Assembly: GCA_008973525.1 (NCBI GenBank)
Contig: WACJ01000367.1
Span: 186,001 to 250,000 of the forward strand
Length of the DNA: 64,000 nt
Source of the DNA: Stenopsyche tienmushanensis
Lineage: Eukaryota > Arthropoda > Insecta > Trichoptera > Stenopsychidae
Direction: 5' to 3'
Shown here: piece by piece, positions 45,796-55,935 of the stretch
How the letters are laid out: each line of letters starts with the position of its first letter
How positions within the stretch are numbered: position 1 is the first letter of the stretch
The notes under the pieces: model-generated
What the model was told of the DNA's origin: nothing
Database searches by the model: none
The model's input: only the letters and a program-made list of their open reading frames with translations
Made by a program: the position numbers and the translations under genes

Positions 45796-47622
45796 AAGAT
45801 TTTAAACATAGACGGTTTAACAATGGCTTTCCAGAGACATTTCTGATTTTCAACCTATCAGCCAATACAATACCCCTAACTTTGAGTTGTTAATTCATCG
45901 TTAAACGAAACAGAAAGATATGTATCTCTTTTGTTGATGAAAGTGACACATACTAATTTATTTTAATTCAACTGTATACGCCACTTCTTGAACCATTTTT
46001 GTAAGTCGTTGAAATCATGCTGAAGTAATTGAGAGTTTATATTGCTGGATCATCATATGATGTTAACTGATTCGAATCGTTCACGATGATGGCAATTATT
46101 ATGACTTCTGCTGTTAAAAGAACTGCTAGGTAAACGTCATCATGAAGAATGCCTGGTGGTGGCTTTATCCTTTTATATGAAATTGTCTATTTTCTGTGAC
46201 AGGATTTAAATGTGAAGCAAACATCGAATGAAATCGATGTTTTCTGTTTATAAAGAATATGCTTGAATGCCATTTTTTGGCTTCAAAAACCTAATAGATC
46301 CTATTGAATTATATCTATTCTACGTGACGTATTGTTGCTCATCGAATATAGGCTATCAGTTTCAACCAGATCAAAGGCTTTCGATTAACATGATTTGACA
46401 TCGTTTATCATGTTGTTTTTGGGCTTAAGAATGAGAATGATTTTGGTTATTTTTAAATGTGGATACTGTTGATAAATGCGCTAAAAACTTGATAGATGAC
46501 TATAAAAAGCGTAGATCATCGCATCTAATTAAGATGATGGAGCTTTACACACATGCATTACTATCCATTTGGGAAGCGCTGATCGAACGAGGAAGAGTCG
46601 TATTTAACCCCTTTCATTGATTATATGGCAATATAAAATGTTCAAATGATGTAAGAAACACGTTCCCATGGAATGTTGACTGGTTAACGTCGCTATAATA
46701 TGATCCTCCCGTGCAAGTACTGCGCGTACGCGACAAAAATATTTTTTTGGCGAATTTATTACTTATGAAAAATCCTTAAACAAATATATGTGCATTTATA
46801 AATGTATTTGCTGTCATATGAAAATATTTCGCGTGTGTTTTGAGCATTTCCCCTCGTTGGATGCGACGTTCGAATATAACGGTCAATGGCGAGGCGTTAA
46901 AATGTTTCGATGAAACGTGACATACTTTGGGCGATTCTAGGGATTTTTTTGCCGGATCTGTACGAAATTGTCCTACATATTGATAGAATCATGCATGTTT
47001 AAAATATTAAATGTAAAATTGAGAGTATTATTTGGTTTGGTAGTGTGTATCATATAGTTTTCCCAGTGATACGATGTCTGGAGTCTTGACGCCTTGCATG
47101 CGGTTTGGATTGATTTTGAGCGATTTGTTCGTCGGTGCTTCGATGCAATATATGTTAAGTTTCGTAGGAAGAAATCGCCATAAAATTAAATTGTTCGATC
47201 GTAAATATCGTTCCAGGAACGATCGTTTAGAATGATTGCAACGAGACGTTATAACACGCTGGTCAATGTGTAGCATGAAGTAAGGTCACGACTGTGTCCC
47301 TTTGACCCATGCATGCATCGATAAATTTATTCTCTATTTTCTACCTCAAAAACGACCAGTCAGACCGGCGGAAGAAAATCTGCAAAAAATCGTGTATATT
47401 CCCGAAGAATAGGAGCGGATATAATCGCAATTATAGCAGAGGTCGATCATTCATTGACCGTCGAAAAAAATTGTTGTTGCGATGAAAATCTTATTTACGA
47501 ATCACATTGACCACATGTCGAAATAATTATGCACCGTATCTGTAATTGCATAAGAGGTATAATCTTACTGGATGAAAATTTTATTAATTTAGGCCTCATT
47601 TGTTGAAAAAAATATTTTACAA
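45796..47622. other. Intergenic DNA, nothing recognised
   Basis: No motif-bearing reading frame or element ends. Open stretches do not exceed 82 codons. Confidence 0.5.
47606..47612 (-). terminator. RNA polymerase III terminator of tRNA-Gln
   Basis: A run of seven T on the minus strand (AAAAAAA on the plus strand), about 10 bases after the mature tRNA 3' end, suits RNA polymerase III termination. Confidence 0.8.
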
Positions 47623-47694
47623 AGGTTCCACCGAGATTTGAACTCGGATCGCTGGATTCAAAGTCCAGAGTGCTAACCATTACACCATGGAACC
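47623..47694 (-). tRNA. tRNA-Gln (anticodon TTG)
   Basis: Full cloverleaf on the minus strand, 72 nt without intron. Acceptor stem GGTTCCA pairs with TGGAACC, discriminator T. D arm GTGT-AATGGTTA-GCAC. Anticodon arm CTGGA-CTTTGAA-TCCAG with anticodon TTG, decoding CAA glutamine codons. T arm CCGAG-TTCAAAT-CTCGG. The A box and B box (GTTCAAAT core) internal promoter elements are intact. All stems pair, a T run follows, and the sequence looks like the standard eukaryotic nuclear tRNA-Gln, so it is probably functional and not a tRNA-derived SINE: no related copies or tail were seen in the window. Confidence 0.97.
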
Positions 47695-48477
47695 GTTATA
47701 ACACTGTGATAATTCGTATCATACTGATAATACATTTATATATAAAATTAGCACATCATAGTCAATGAACTATGCTTTTTAATAGAAACAAGGCAAATTT
47801 CACAGCGAAAATAATTGGTTTACGACCAAAACATGTTTATCGATGACACAATTCAACCACTTTTTTGTTGATGTATAATAAACACCACATATAACTAATT
47901 AAACTAATTTATTTTTTGCTGTTTGTTTCAGGTAATGATCATCCATCACGACAGAAAAATTCGTAAGCTATAATTATTGGAGTATTTTTACACTTTTTTA
48001 TCGGCATCAATTATCGCCTTATCGACGGCAATTATGGTTGATATTATAACACGTCGTTGATTGAGCAATTTGTAAATAGAAGTTGGATCATTTGAAGATC
48101 GCCTGTGACCCGATCTTCTTGGGTCATTGTCAAGTGTAGCAGATTGCTGGTCTATGACCAGTTTTTCTAGTTGTCCAAGGAGTCAGTCCAAACGCGACTA
48201 GGAAGCAGATGTATCATTTTTTCTTCGTCGCTTCGAATGCAAGCTTTTTTATCATTCCTCAATAGTATTTTTATACACTCATATTAGTTCATTTTCACAT
48301 GCATTTGCTACAAATGACACATTATAAAATGTATTGATACAAACAAAGGATGCTTACATTTTCACGTCCTATAATAACATCGGAGCCTTTATATAATTAA
48401 ATTTGATATCCATATGAATTTATAATGCATAACCAATGCAGGGCTTTTTAAATTATATAATATCTATTTTTTCAATA
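47695..48477. other. Intergenic DNA upstream of tRNA-Gln, nothing recognised
   Basis: AT-rich DNA with no coding motif. No upstream element for the tRNA gene could be singled out. Confidence 0.5.
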
Positions 48478-48479
48478 TA

Positions 48480-48660
48480 CACTCAAACCTCTTTTTGTGC
48501 GACTTTGCGCGAAGTTATGCGGTTTTTTTAGAGTTTTTTTAAATTTTATAAAGAGTACGTATCGAGATATTTTGGATAAAATATGAAATACTTCATCAAC
48601 ACTAACCAAAATTTGGAAAAAAATTATAATTAGGGACTATGTAAATCATATTGCATCTAC
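48480..48660 (-). mobile_element. Family N miniature element, copy 3 (truncated)
   Basis: Starts after TA (48478-48479) with CACTCAAACCTCTTTTTGTG, then GCGCGAAGTTATGCGG, AGAGTACGTATCGAGATATT and TTTGGATAAAATATGAAAT, the reverse complement of 34400-34578. The other end is missing. Confidence 0.8.
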
Positions 48661-48799
48661 TATACTAAAATATGTCATAATCCTCAATTTTTCTTAATTA
48701 TAAAGATTCACAATTAATATTATATATCAGCAGCAATACGAAAGCATTATAACTCATTAAAGATGCATATTAATATGTGCAATAAAATATTTATAATTA

Positions 48800-49169
48800 A
48801 CTAGCGAATACCCTGCATGCGTTATAATGCCATAAACACTTAATGATTATTTGATTATGAAAAGAAACGCAGTACGTAGCTTATTGCTTCATGTAATAAC
48901 AAATTGCGTACATAAAAATATTTTTACTATGCCTATGTTATTTCCGCAAGTGTAAACAGTAAATTGACAAAGCTTTATCACAATCGGATAAACGGTGTGG
49001 AAGCACATTAAATACGGACAAACAAACATTGATTTTTATATATAAGACTATGCCTATGTTACTCGCGCAATCATTAGCAATAAATGAACGAAGTTTGATT
49101 GGAATCTGATAAACGGCATGGCAGTGCGTTACATAAGAACAAACAGACATTCATTTTTATATATTAGAT
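48800..49169 (+). repeat. Family V SINE-like repeat, copy 3
   Basis: Starts ACTAGCGAATACCCTGCATG, has two tandem units of about 125 bp (CCTATGTTA...GCAA...GATAAACGG...ACAAACA.ACATT), and ends TTTTTATATATTAGAT. Most complete copy of the family in the window. Open frames over it are chance. Confidence 0.75.
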
Positions 49170-49400
49170 TTAAACTACATCATAGAGTGAGGGTTTTCGT
49201 TTTTGGTAGAATATTCCCATTTTTTAAGCTTTCATCAAGAGCATCTTCAATTCTATGAACTATATTTGCAAAATATCCTGTATATTCGATTGATTTGAAG
49301 TGCTTCCATAAGTTTTGCATATTTTTAATTGGAAAGTTCTTCATCTAAAAACCAACTTCATCGATTATTCGAAATGTTATAAAAGGTCGCATTCCTTTAA

Positions 49401-49694
49401 CCCCTTCAACGCTTTGATTCACTGTTAAAAGTGTCATCCGTAGTGACGCGATCTTTTCACCTTTTCGATCTTTTCGTGTCATCCAATATACGAAAAAAGT
49501 GTATCATCAAGTTCGAACAAGTCAGTTCCCGAGATGAATCATTATTTCATTTAACGTACACAACACTGCAATCGGAAATATCCGTCATTTTCCATTGAGG
49601 TTTGCTTAACTTTCACAATGCGGATATATCCGTCATACCCACTTTGCAAGGACTTTGGTCTTGACGGATATATACGTCATGTCCACTTAAGGGG
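49401..49694. mobile_element. 294-bp piggyBac-like TTAA miniature element
   Basis: Flanked by TTAA at 49397-49400 and 49695-49698. Termini CCCCTTCAACG and, in complement, CCCCTTAAGTG are short inverted repeats. Inside lie near-palindromes GCGGATATATCCGTC (49620-49634) and GACGGATATATACGTC (49663-49678), plus CGGAAATATCCG at about 49573, comparable to the palindromes at 28341-28796. Non-coding. Confidence 0.85.
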
Positions 49695-49698
49695 TTAA

Positions 49699-52070
49699 AT
49701 ATATATTATATCAGTGACTGAACTAATTATTTAGGTTTCGCAGATTGTTATTAATGTCCGCAACGTTGAAAGCTTGGTAGACTGTAACTTTACTGATTTA
49801 CATCGTATAAATACCGATCGAAACAAAAAATTGCTTTGTTGAAATGGATGCAAAATTTCGGTTGCTGTTTCCCGTATTATAGTTCTTTTTAGTGTGCTAT
49901 ATCCGATATCGGACATAGGCGATCTCCATAGGAGATCTACTAAGGAAAGTATATAATGTGGTGGTTTCTCATTTGCCTTCCACACGTTGAAACGGTAGGA
50001 GAGAAGAGAATCTATGAGTTAGTGGCGAAATTATCATTGTATATAAATGATAATATAATTCACAATCTGGATTTGAATCCGAACCTTTATAATAAGAGTC
50101 CAGGATTTAAGCCACTCTACCAACACTTGGACTGTTATATGATAGTTGAGGATGATTTTTTAAATAGATCCATTTGGATTTTGTGGGCATTTCATTCGTA
50201 TAATCAAGATGTTTTAAGGGTAGCTTGCATAACATGTTTATAAATTACATTATTAATCCAAAAGACAAAGCTGGCGTAAAATAAGCATTGGACAACATCC
50301 GGCACACTGGAAGAATTTTAAAAATGTACCTCATGCATATTAAAATTTTATATAGCGACGCCTGTATATAATTCCCTGATTTTAACCTCTTCGACGCTTC
50401 AAACCCCATTTGAATATAATGGTTTGGGATATTTTTTATCTGTATTTATAATGAGGCACCATGGACATGCCTTCGAGCATAACGAAAGGATATTCCCAGG
50501 GCGAAACCCCCTTCGTATATATCACGCACGTCCTGAACGACTCTTAAATTAATTTCGCCCAAATCTTTTGTGCATTCAAATCGTGGAAGAATTTACAACG
50601 TACCACTTAACACTTCGATCTCATTTCATTATAAAATGGCACAGCATTCTATCAGCTATGTTTACGAGCCTCGATGCTACGCCAATATTCAATCATGCGT
50701 GTAAATTGTTACAAATTATAATGGAGCATGATGGAGTGCATTTATGCAATTTTCCCATCGCTGCACATTGATGATGGTTCGTGGTCTGGTGAACTTCTTC
50801 GGTGATTGCTTCGGACAGGGCGTCATTTTATTGTCGAAGAATATGGGTCAATTGTTTATTGATAACAAGGAAAATCCTTGATCGATGTTAGCACAAATCG
50901 TTTGTATTACGTTTTTATAAGAATTTTATTAGTCATTTCAAGTTGTTCGCATCTAATGAGAAAATACCGCTATACTAATGTGCTGTGCGGAATCATTCAT
51001 TCGATTTGCACATACATTTACGAAAATATTGCGGGAACAATTTTTTCACGATTCTTTGAATCATATAGATGATTTTCATTCCGGTAAAAAATATATTAAA
51101 TGATATTTTATGCATAAAAGCCCTTGACAAGCGTCAATTCTTTGAATGGAGCTTTTGATGCGCTTGACGGTCAATACCGTTATCCTTCACAAAATTAATC
51201 AACAGCTTAGTGGATTTATGAAATATTGTAGAGAATAAACATCTATGAAAAGAAAATAATATTGTTTGTAAGAATAACTTTTTTAATAAGCTATAAGCAT
51301 ATATTTTTAATTGACGAACATCGAACTATTCCAATACATACAGGATATGGATATAATAAACATGCAAATTTAGAATAAAACGGACATTTCATATGAAAAT
51401 TCATTCATCATGGATAGTATCAAAGTTTATACAAACAACTAGGTTTTTTATTCATTTTTTATCTTTAAAAATTACGTTTATTGAAACAATGATGATCCAA
51501 AGTATTTTCGGAGATTTCCTCGTCTCTATCTTGATTTTAATTCCCAATTGCATGGAAAAAACAGTGGAAAGAAATTCATGTTTCAATCAAATCTAAGCAC
51601 TTAATTATGTTTTTTGGGGATAATATTTAAACATCCTCATTGTTTTCATTTTCATATAAGTTTTGATCTATTCCAGTTATAATTTTCATGAAATTTGCTT
51701 CATAAATCTCTTTTTCCGCCCAAAATTCTTATATATCCACTACATTCATATTGGTAAGGCTTTAAGTTTTACAAGGCATTTTATATTTTTATAACAAGCT
51801 CTATTAAGTCGAAAGCCATAATTCTTGATGCGTGTTATACGGGGCTTGCATATTATTTAAATAGATAATAAATCTTATTAGGATAAAAGTACTTATCTAC
51901 GTTATTTATGTTAATATGTAAGGAATTTATTAATTAGAGTCTGAAGCTTATTATACTGAATGAAAAGCCAATTATATATTTATACGTATTTTTTTCAACT
52001 TATTCTCTAAAAAATAAATAAAGAACATTGTGAGACACCATGTAATTAAAGAGTCAATATTTAGTATTTT
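49699..52070. other. Intergenic DNA, nothing recognised
   Basis: A TTTTAACCTCTTCGACGCTTC block at 50384-50400 resembles the left end of the 49401 element, without a partner. Open stretches up to 95 codons (49956-50243) lack motifs. Confidence 0.45.
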
Positions 52071-52149
52071 TACAGGGTGGTCGAAATAGATATTTTTGAA
52101 AAAATACTAAAATTTTTTAAAAAAACTTTTTAATCTGTAGTCAAGTCTA

Positions 52150-52745
52150 GGGAATCCAATCCTGAGCCAAAATTTCGATCCCGGGATGGTGATGTTCAAG
52201 ACTTGATAATCCCGTGAGCCCCGATTTTACGTATAACACCATCAATGTGACTGAAACTCGCAAAATTCCCGATTTCCCGACAAACTATTTATTTCCGTCG
52301 ATGCAAATGATTACTCATATACTATAATACTTTGATGTGAGTCGTAATTATATTACAGAGGAATACAAAAATTCTGAACCCCGTATCTATTATATTTCAT
52401 ATCGATATTCTCATTATTAGAGTCGAGGTGTAGTAAATACATCACCGGTTGGGAAAGGTTAATATAACAATTTGAAAAACATATATGTACTCTAATATGT
52501 ATACATAGATTAGACAGTTACTGCCCCTAGGCGTCGCTTAAGCTCATCAATTAATAGTTACGCCACTGTTTTCATGCGTCCAGATTTCGGCGAGAATGTC
52601 TCGATTTAGTAGCCTTCATCATGCTGGTGAGGTGTACGATTTCTGTTAGATAAAAATTTCAATCTCGAATTTTTCGGGATTTCGTTTACTAATCCCGGGA
52701 TTCATGAGCACCTAAAACTGCCCGGGATTCCGGGATTGGATTCCC
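52150..52745 (-). mobile_element. Family W (hAT-like) element, copy 2, with both ends
   Basis: The ends are inverted: GGGAATCCAATCC at 52150-52162 and GGATTGGATTCCC at 52733-52745. Both are bordered by TA. Eight-base flanks GTCAAGTC and CTGACGTC agree at five positions, so an eroded 8-bp hAT-type duplication is possible but not proven. The body is the reverse complement of 36892-37390. Confidence 0.7.
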
Positions 52746-52747
52746 TA

Positions 52748-52985
52748 CTGACGTCCCTAGACAAAAAAAAAATCCAACGGTGTCAGGTCTGGAGACTGTG
52801 CGTGTCACAGAATATGACACTTTCCTAGACAAAGAAATCGAGTGGTGTCAGATCTAGAGACCGTGTGAGCTACGAAATAGGGAGCGTCCCCAGGCAAAAA
52901 AATCCAGTGGTGTCAGGTCTGAAGGCTGTGCGAGTTGCAGAATATGATACACTCGCAGGCAAAGAGATCCAGTGGTGTCAGGTTT
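52748..52985 (-). repeat. 65-bp minisatellite from a transposase catalytic block, four units
   Basis: The anchor TGTCAG.TCT occurs at 52781, 52846 and 52911, and TGTCAGGTTT at 52976, exactly 65 bp apart. On the minus strand a unit reads RSPDLTPLDFF in one frame, the third catalytic aspartate region of a Tc1/mariner-superfamily transposase. Since 65 is not a multiple of three, adjacent units are in different frames and the array cannot encode a protein. Same 65-bp spacing at 20372/20437. Confidence 0.85.
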
Positions 52986-53399
52986 AAAAACATAGATAAA
53001 CATATTATGACGATTTAAAGGTGAAATTTAGGGTATTTTTTCAAAATGTTAAAAAATTGGGTTCTCAAAGTGTATAATTTAATCGGCTCATCATTTAATT
53101 ATGACGACTAAGTAAAATCTAACTTGTCTACTATGATATTTGAAAGAATTTTCATCCACCCATATAAATATTAATTGTAAAATTTAAGCGAAAATCATAA
53201 AAGCTCATTTTGATCTATTTATTTATTTTATTTATTTATTTGTGGAAACCCAACAGCTTTACATATATAATTAGCTGTAGATTAGAAATATTACAAGCCA
53301 ATAATAGGATTTCACATATAGAATTAGTTAAAATTAAAGGTAAAATTATAACATGTACTCAAATTTAAAATTTAAAAGTTCGTAACCTTGTAGTTATTT

Positions 53400-53460
53400 C
53401 GTTTTTTTTTATTTTTTTTATTTTTTTTTATTTTTATTTTTATTTTTTTATTATTTTTAT
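53400..53460. repeat. T-rich (TTTTTA)n tract
   Basis: Imperfect repeats of TTTTTTA/TTTTTATTTTT in the 3' UTR of the jockey/CR1-type LINE. Low complexity and prone to assembly or polymerase slippage errors. Confidence 0.85.
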
Positions 53461-53487
53461 TATTGCTGTTATTACTACTGATTTACT

Positions 53488-55932
53488 TTATTCATCAATT
53501 AAAAGATTGATTAGCTGACGTTTGATATCGATTAGATTACAATTGAAAATATCCAACTCAAGATCCCTTAGCACATCATTAAGGTTTATTATGGCTCTAC
53601 TCAAGAAGGCATTCTTTCTATAGTTGGTAGAGGCCAACGGAACCGCGATTGGTTGGTAAAATCTCATAGATCTATTAGGTATATTGAAGTTAATACTACT
53701 CAGCAGTTCAGGACAGTCAATTATGCCGTTTGTAATTTTGAGTAAGTATATAATGTCTGCAATTGTACGGCGCTTATTAAGGGCTACTAAGTGTTGATCT
53801 GAGCAAATACGCTCATATTCTGACGAATTATACGCTTTCCCCATTTTGAAGCATAGGAATTTTATAAACTTCATTTGAACTCTTTCAATTCGATCCACAT
53901 ATTTTTGATACCTGGGGCTCCAGATTTGAGACGCATATTCAAGCTTGCTTCTAACATAGGCACAGTAGAGAATTTTTAATGTCTTAGGTCGTTTAAAAAA
54001 GCTTGAGTTACGCATTATGAATCCCAATGATCTTGTAGCTTTTGTAACTATATCATTAATGTGGGGATCAAAGGTCAGCTTAGAGTCATGAACAACACCA
54101 AGATCTGATATGTCATTCTTTTTTAGTAATGTGTAATTTTTTAAGTTGTATGTCGTTTGTATAAAATTACGTTTACGGGTAAACGTGACAGAAAAGCATT
54201 TTTTTGGGTTGAGGTCCAATTTATTGTTTATGCAGTATTCATCAAGGCATTCTAAGTCAGTTTGTAGGGCATTGGCATCCTCGATTGAGGTGATATTGGC
54301 GAAAATCTTCATATCATCAGCAAAAATTAAAATATTAGAATTTCTGAAGCAGTCAACAATATCATTTACAAAAATGTTAAATAAAAGAGGCCCTAGATTC
54401 GATCCCTGGGGGACACCACTGGGTATGGCGACCCAGGTGGATATGTAATTATCAATGACAACAGCTTGGGATCTGTTTGTTATGTATGAGAAGAACCACC
54501 TATGTAGATCTCCTCTAATTCCTGCATTGTATAATTTGGTCATGAGAATGTTGTGGTCGATCCTGTCAAACGCTTTACTGTAGTCAGTGTAGATAACATC
54601 AACTTGTTGATCGTTATCCATAGCCTCTGTTATAAATTCATTCAATAGTACAAGATTGGAAACAGTAGATCTGTTTTTCATAAATCCATGTTGAGCTTGA
54701 TTGAGATAATTTTTTAGAGCCAACTGTACCTGCATATGAACAATTTTCTCTAGTATTTTTGCTAGAATACACAGTTTAGAGATCGGTCTGTAGTTAGATA
54801 CTTCGGTCTTATTTCCCTTTTTATGAACTGGTGTTATGAAGGCAGATTTCCAAATGTTAGGGACATAGCAGTCGGTAAAAGAGCGTTGAAATAGAAGCAA
54901 AATCGGCTTGGATAAGGTCCTAGCACAATTAACCAGGAATAAGGCAGGCAGATAATCAGGACCAGCTGATTTAGATGTGTCAATTTTGAGTAACATTTTA
55001 GTGATTAGGTCAGAATCAATCATGATGGTGGTTATGTCCGAAACTGATTCAACTGTAGTATTTGATTCAAGTAAGATGTCCAAGTTATCTGGGCTTAGAA
55101 AAGTTGATCTAAAGAATTCTGAGAAGACATTACATATGTCAGTACCAGTGTTAGCCACACAATTGCCGTATTGAATAGTACTAGGGATGCCAGATGACTT
55201 AGCACGTGACTTAATAAATGTCCAAAATTGTTTGGGCTGTTTCTCAATATTGTTTTCTACTGATTGACTATAGTTAAGGAAACATTGAGTTTCCAACATT
55301 TTCACTCTTTTACGCTGAAATCTGAATGAATTTAAGTCGCATTTATTACCGTACAGTTTAAATTTACGATGATATTTATTTTTTTCCTTAATAGCTGATT
55401 TCAATGATGTCGAATACCATCTGGGATATGTGCCAGGTCCAATAAAGTTGCTAGGAACATAACGATCTCTAAGGTCATAGAATTTAGAATAGAAAAAAGT
55501 AACACATTGTTCTAACGTACGACTTGAAAATTCACTACTCCAATCAATTTTATCAATCTCGGAGTTTATGAGTTCATAGTTCGCTTTGTTGTAGAAGTAC
55601 TTTGTAATTTTTGCTGATTTCAAGGGTGATAGTGATGCAAATTTAATATGTATAACCAATGGTTCATGAAATGGGTCTATTGTTACAAGTGGATCGATGC
55701 ATTTTGATACTATTAATGAGTCATTGGATAATACAAGATCAAGGATCTTATCATATCGGTTAGTTATTCCATTATATTGATTTAGGTTATGAGTATTTAA
55801 ATCATCTACTAAGGAACATTCATCGTATGTCTTGTAATTTGTAGGTATAAAATATTGATTGTTCGACACCCATAAGATATTACTCAAGTTAAAGTCACCT
55901 ACAACTAAGAATTTGTCATTTGAGTTATTCAA
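53488..55932 (-). CDS. Jockey/CR1-type ORF2 fragment: endonuclease remnant and complete reverse transcriptase
   Basis: 814 codons without a stop. Residue 10-15 VVGDFN is a conserved apurinic-type endonuclease block; roughly the first 100 residues of that domain are missing. HEPLVI near 89 is the place of the SDH motif of that domain, changed here. The reverse transcriptase follows: SNYRPIS near 379, QHGFMKNRST near 414, TDYSKAFDRIDH near 449 (first catalytic Asp), SGVPQGSNLGPLLF near 505, and FADD at 537-540 (catalytic pair). SLVKS-type linker and C-terminal LEYASQIWSPRY near 674 are typical. The first codon read is TTG, so no natural start is present. The uninterrupted frame suggests a fairly recent insertion, but the missing N-terminus means it is not autonomous. 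Confidence 0.9.
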   Translation of the reverse strand: MNNSNDKFLVVGDFNLSNILWVSNNQYFIPTNYKTYDECSLVDDLNTHNLNQYNGITNRYDKILDLVLSNDSLIVSKCIDPLVTIDPFHEPLVIHIKFASLSPLKSAKITKYFYNKANYELINSEIDKIDWSSEFSSRTLEQCVTFFYSKFYDLRDRYVPSNFIGPGTYPRWYSTSLKSAIKEKNKYHRKFKLYGNKCDLNSFRFQRKRVKMLETQCFLNYSQSVENNIEKQPKQFWTFIKSRAKSSGIPSTIQYGNCVANTGTDICNVFSEFFRSTFLSPDNLDILLESNTTVESVSDITTIMIDSDLITKMLLKIDTSKSAGPDYLPALFLVNCARTLSKPILLLFQRSFTDCYVPNIWKSAFITPVHKKGNKTEVSNYRPISKLCILAKILEKIVHMQVQLALKNYLNQAQHGFMKNRSTVSNLVLLNEFITEAMDNDQQVDVIYTDYSKAFDRIDHNILMTKLYNAGIRGDLHRWFFSYITNRSQAVVIDNYISTWVAIPSGVPQGSNLGPLLFNIFVNDIVDCFRNSNILIFADDMKIFANITSIEDANALQTDLECLDEYCINNKLDLNPKKCFSVTFTRKRNFIQTTYNLKNYTLLKKNDISDLGVVHDSKLTFDPHINDIVTKATRSLGFIMRNSSFFKRPKTLKILYCAYVRSKLEYASQIWSPRYQKYVDRIERVQMKFIKFLCFKMGKAYNSSEYERICSDQHLVALNKRRTIADIIYLLKITNGIIDCPELLSSINFNIPNRSMRFYQPIAVPLASTNYRKNAFLSRAIINLNDVLRDLELDIFNCNLIDIKRQLINLLIDE

Positions 55933-55935
55933 GAC

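Larger units (their letters stand above)
52073..53056. mobile_element. Family M element interrupted by a family W insertion
   Basis: TA at 52071-52072 is followed by CAGGGTGGTCGAAATAGAT, TTGAAAAAATACTAAAATTT and ACTTTTTAATCTGTAG, the family M left arm. At about 52150 a family W element begins and ends at about 52745, after which four 65-bp transposase-derived units and a shortened right arm (TATTATGACGATTTAAAGG, TTTTTTCAAAATG) follow. The order fits a family M element that received a hAT-like insertion. Confidence 0.7.
53217..55935 (-). mobile_element. 5'-truncated jockey/CR1-type non-LTR retrotransposon
   Basis: On the minus strand the element starts within the endonuclease domain, has an uninterrupted ORF2 remainder, then a 3' UTR with a (TAAAAA)n-like tract (complement at 53400-53460), then TTGGGTTTCCACAAATAAAT and a terminal (AAATA)n-type tail at 53217-53245. 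A short A-run borders the truncated end. I could not match a target-site duplication. Different tail type from the R1-like element, so two separate LINE lineages have been active. Confidence 0.85.

Noticed and set aside
45598..45865. Frames with poly-Lys or poly-Phe runs
   Set aside because: Translation of the LINE poly(A) tail.
48938..49150. 70-codon minus-strand frame similar to frames near 15.6 and 59.3 kb
   Set aside because: The similarity comes from family V repeat DNA and not from a protein family.
54146..54448. Plus-strand frame of 100 codons
   Set aside because: Antisense shadow of the jockey/CR1-type reverse transcriptase.
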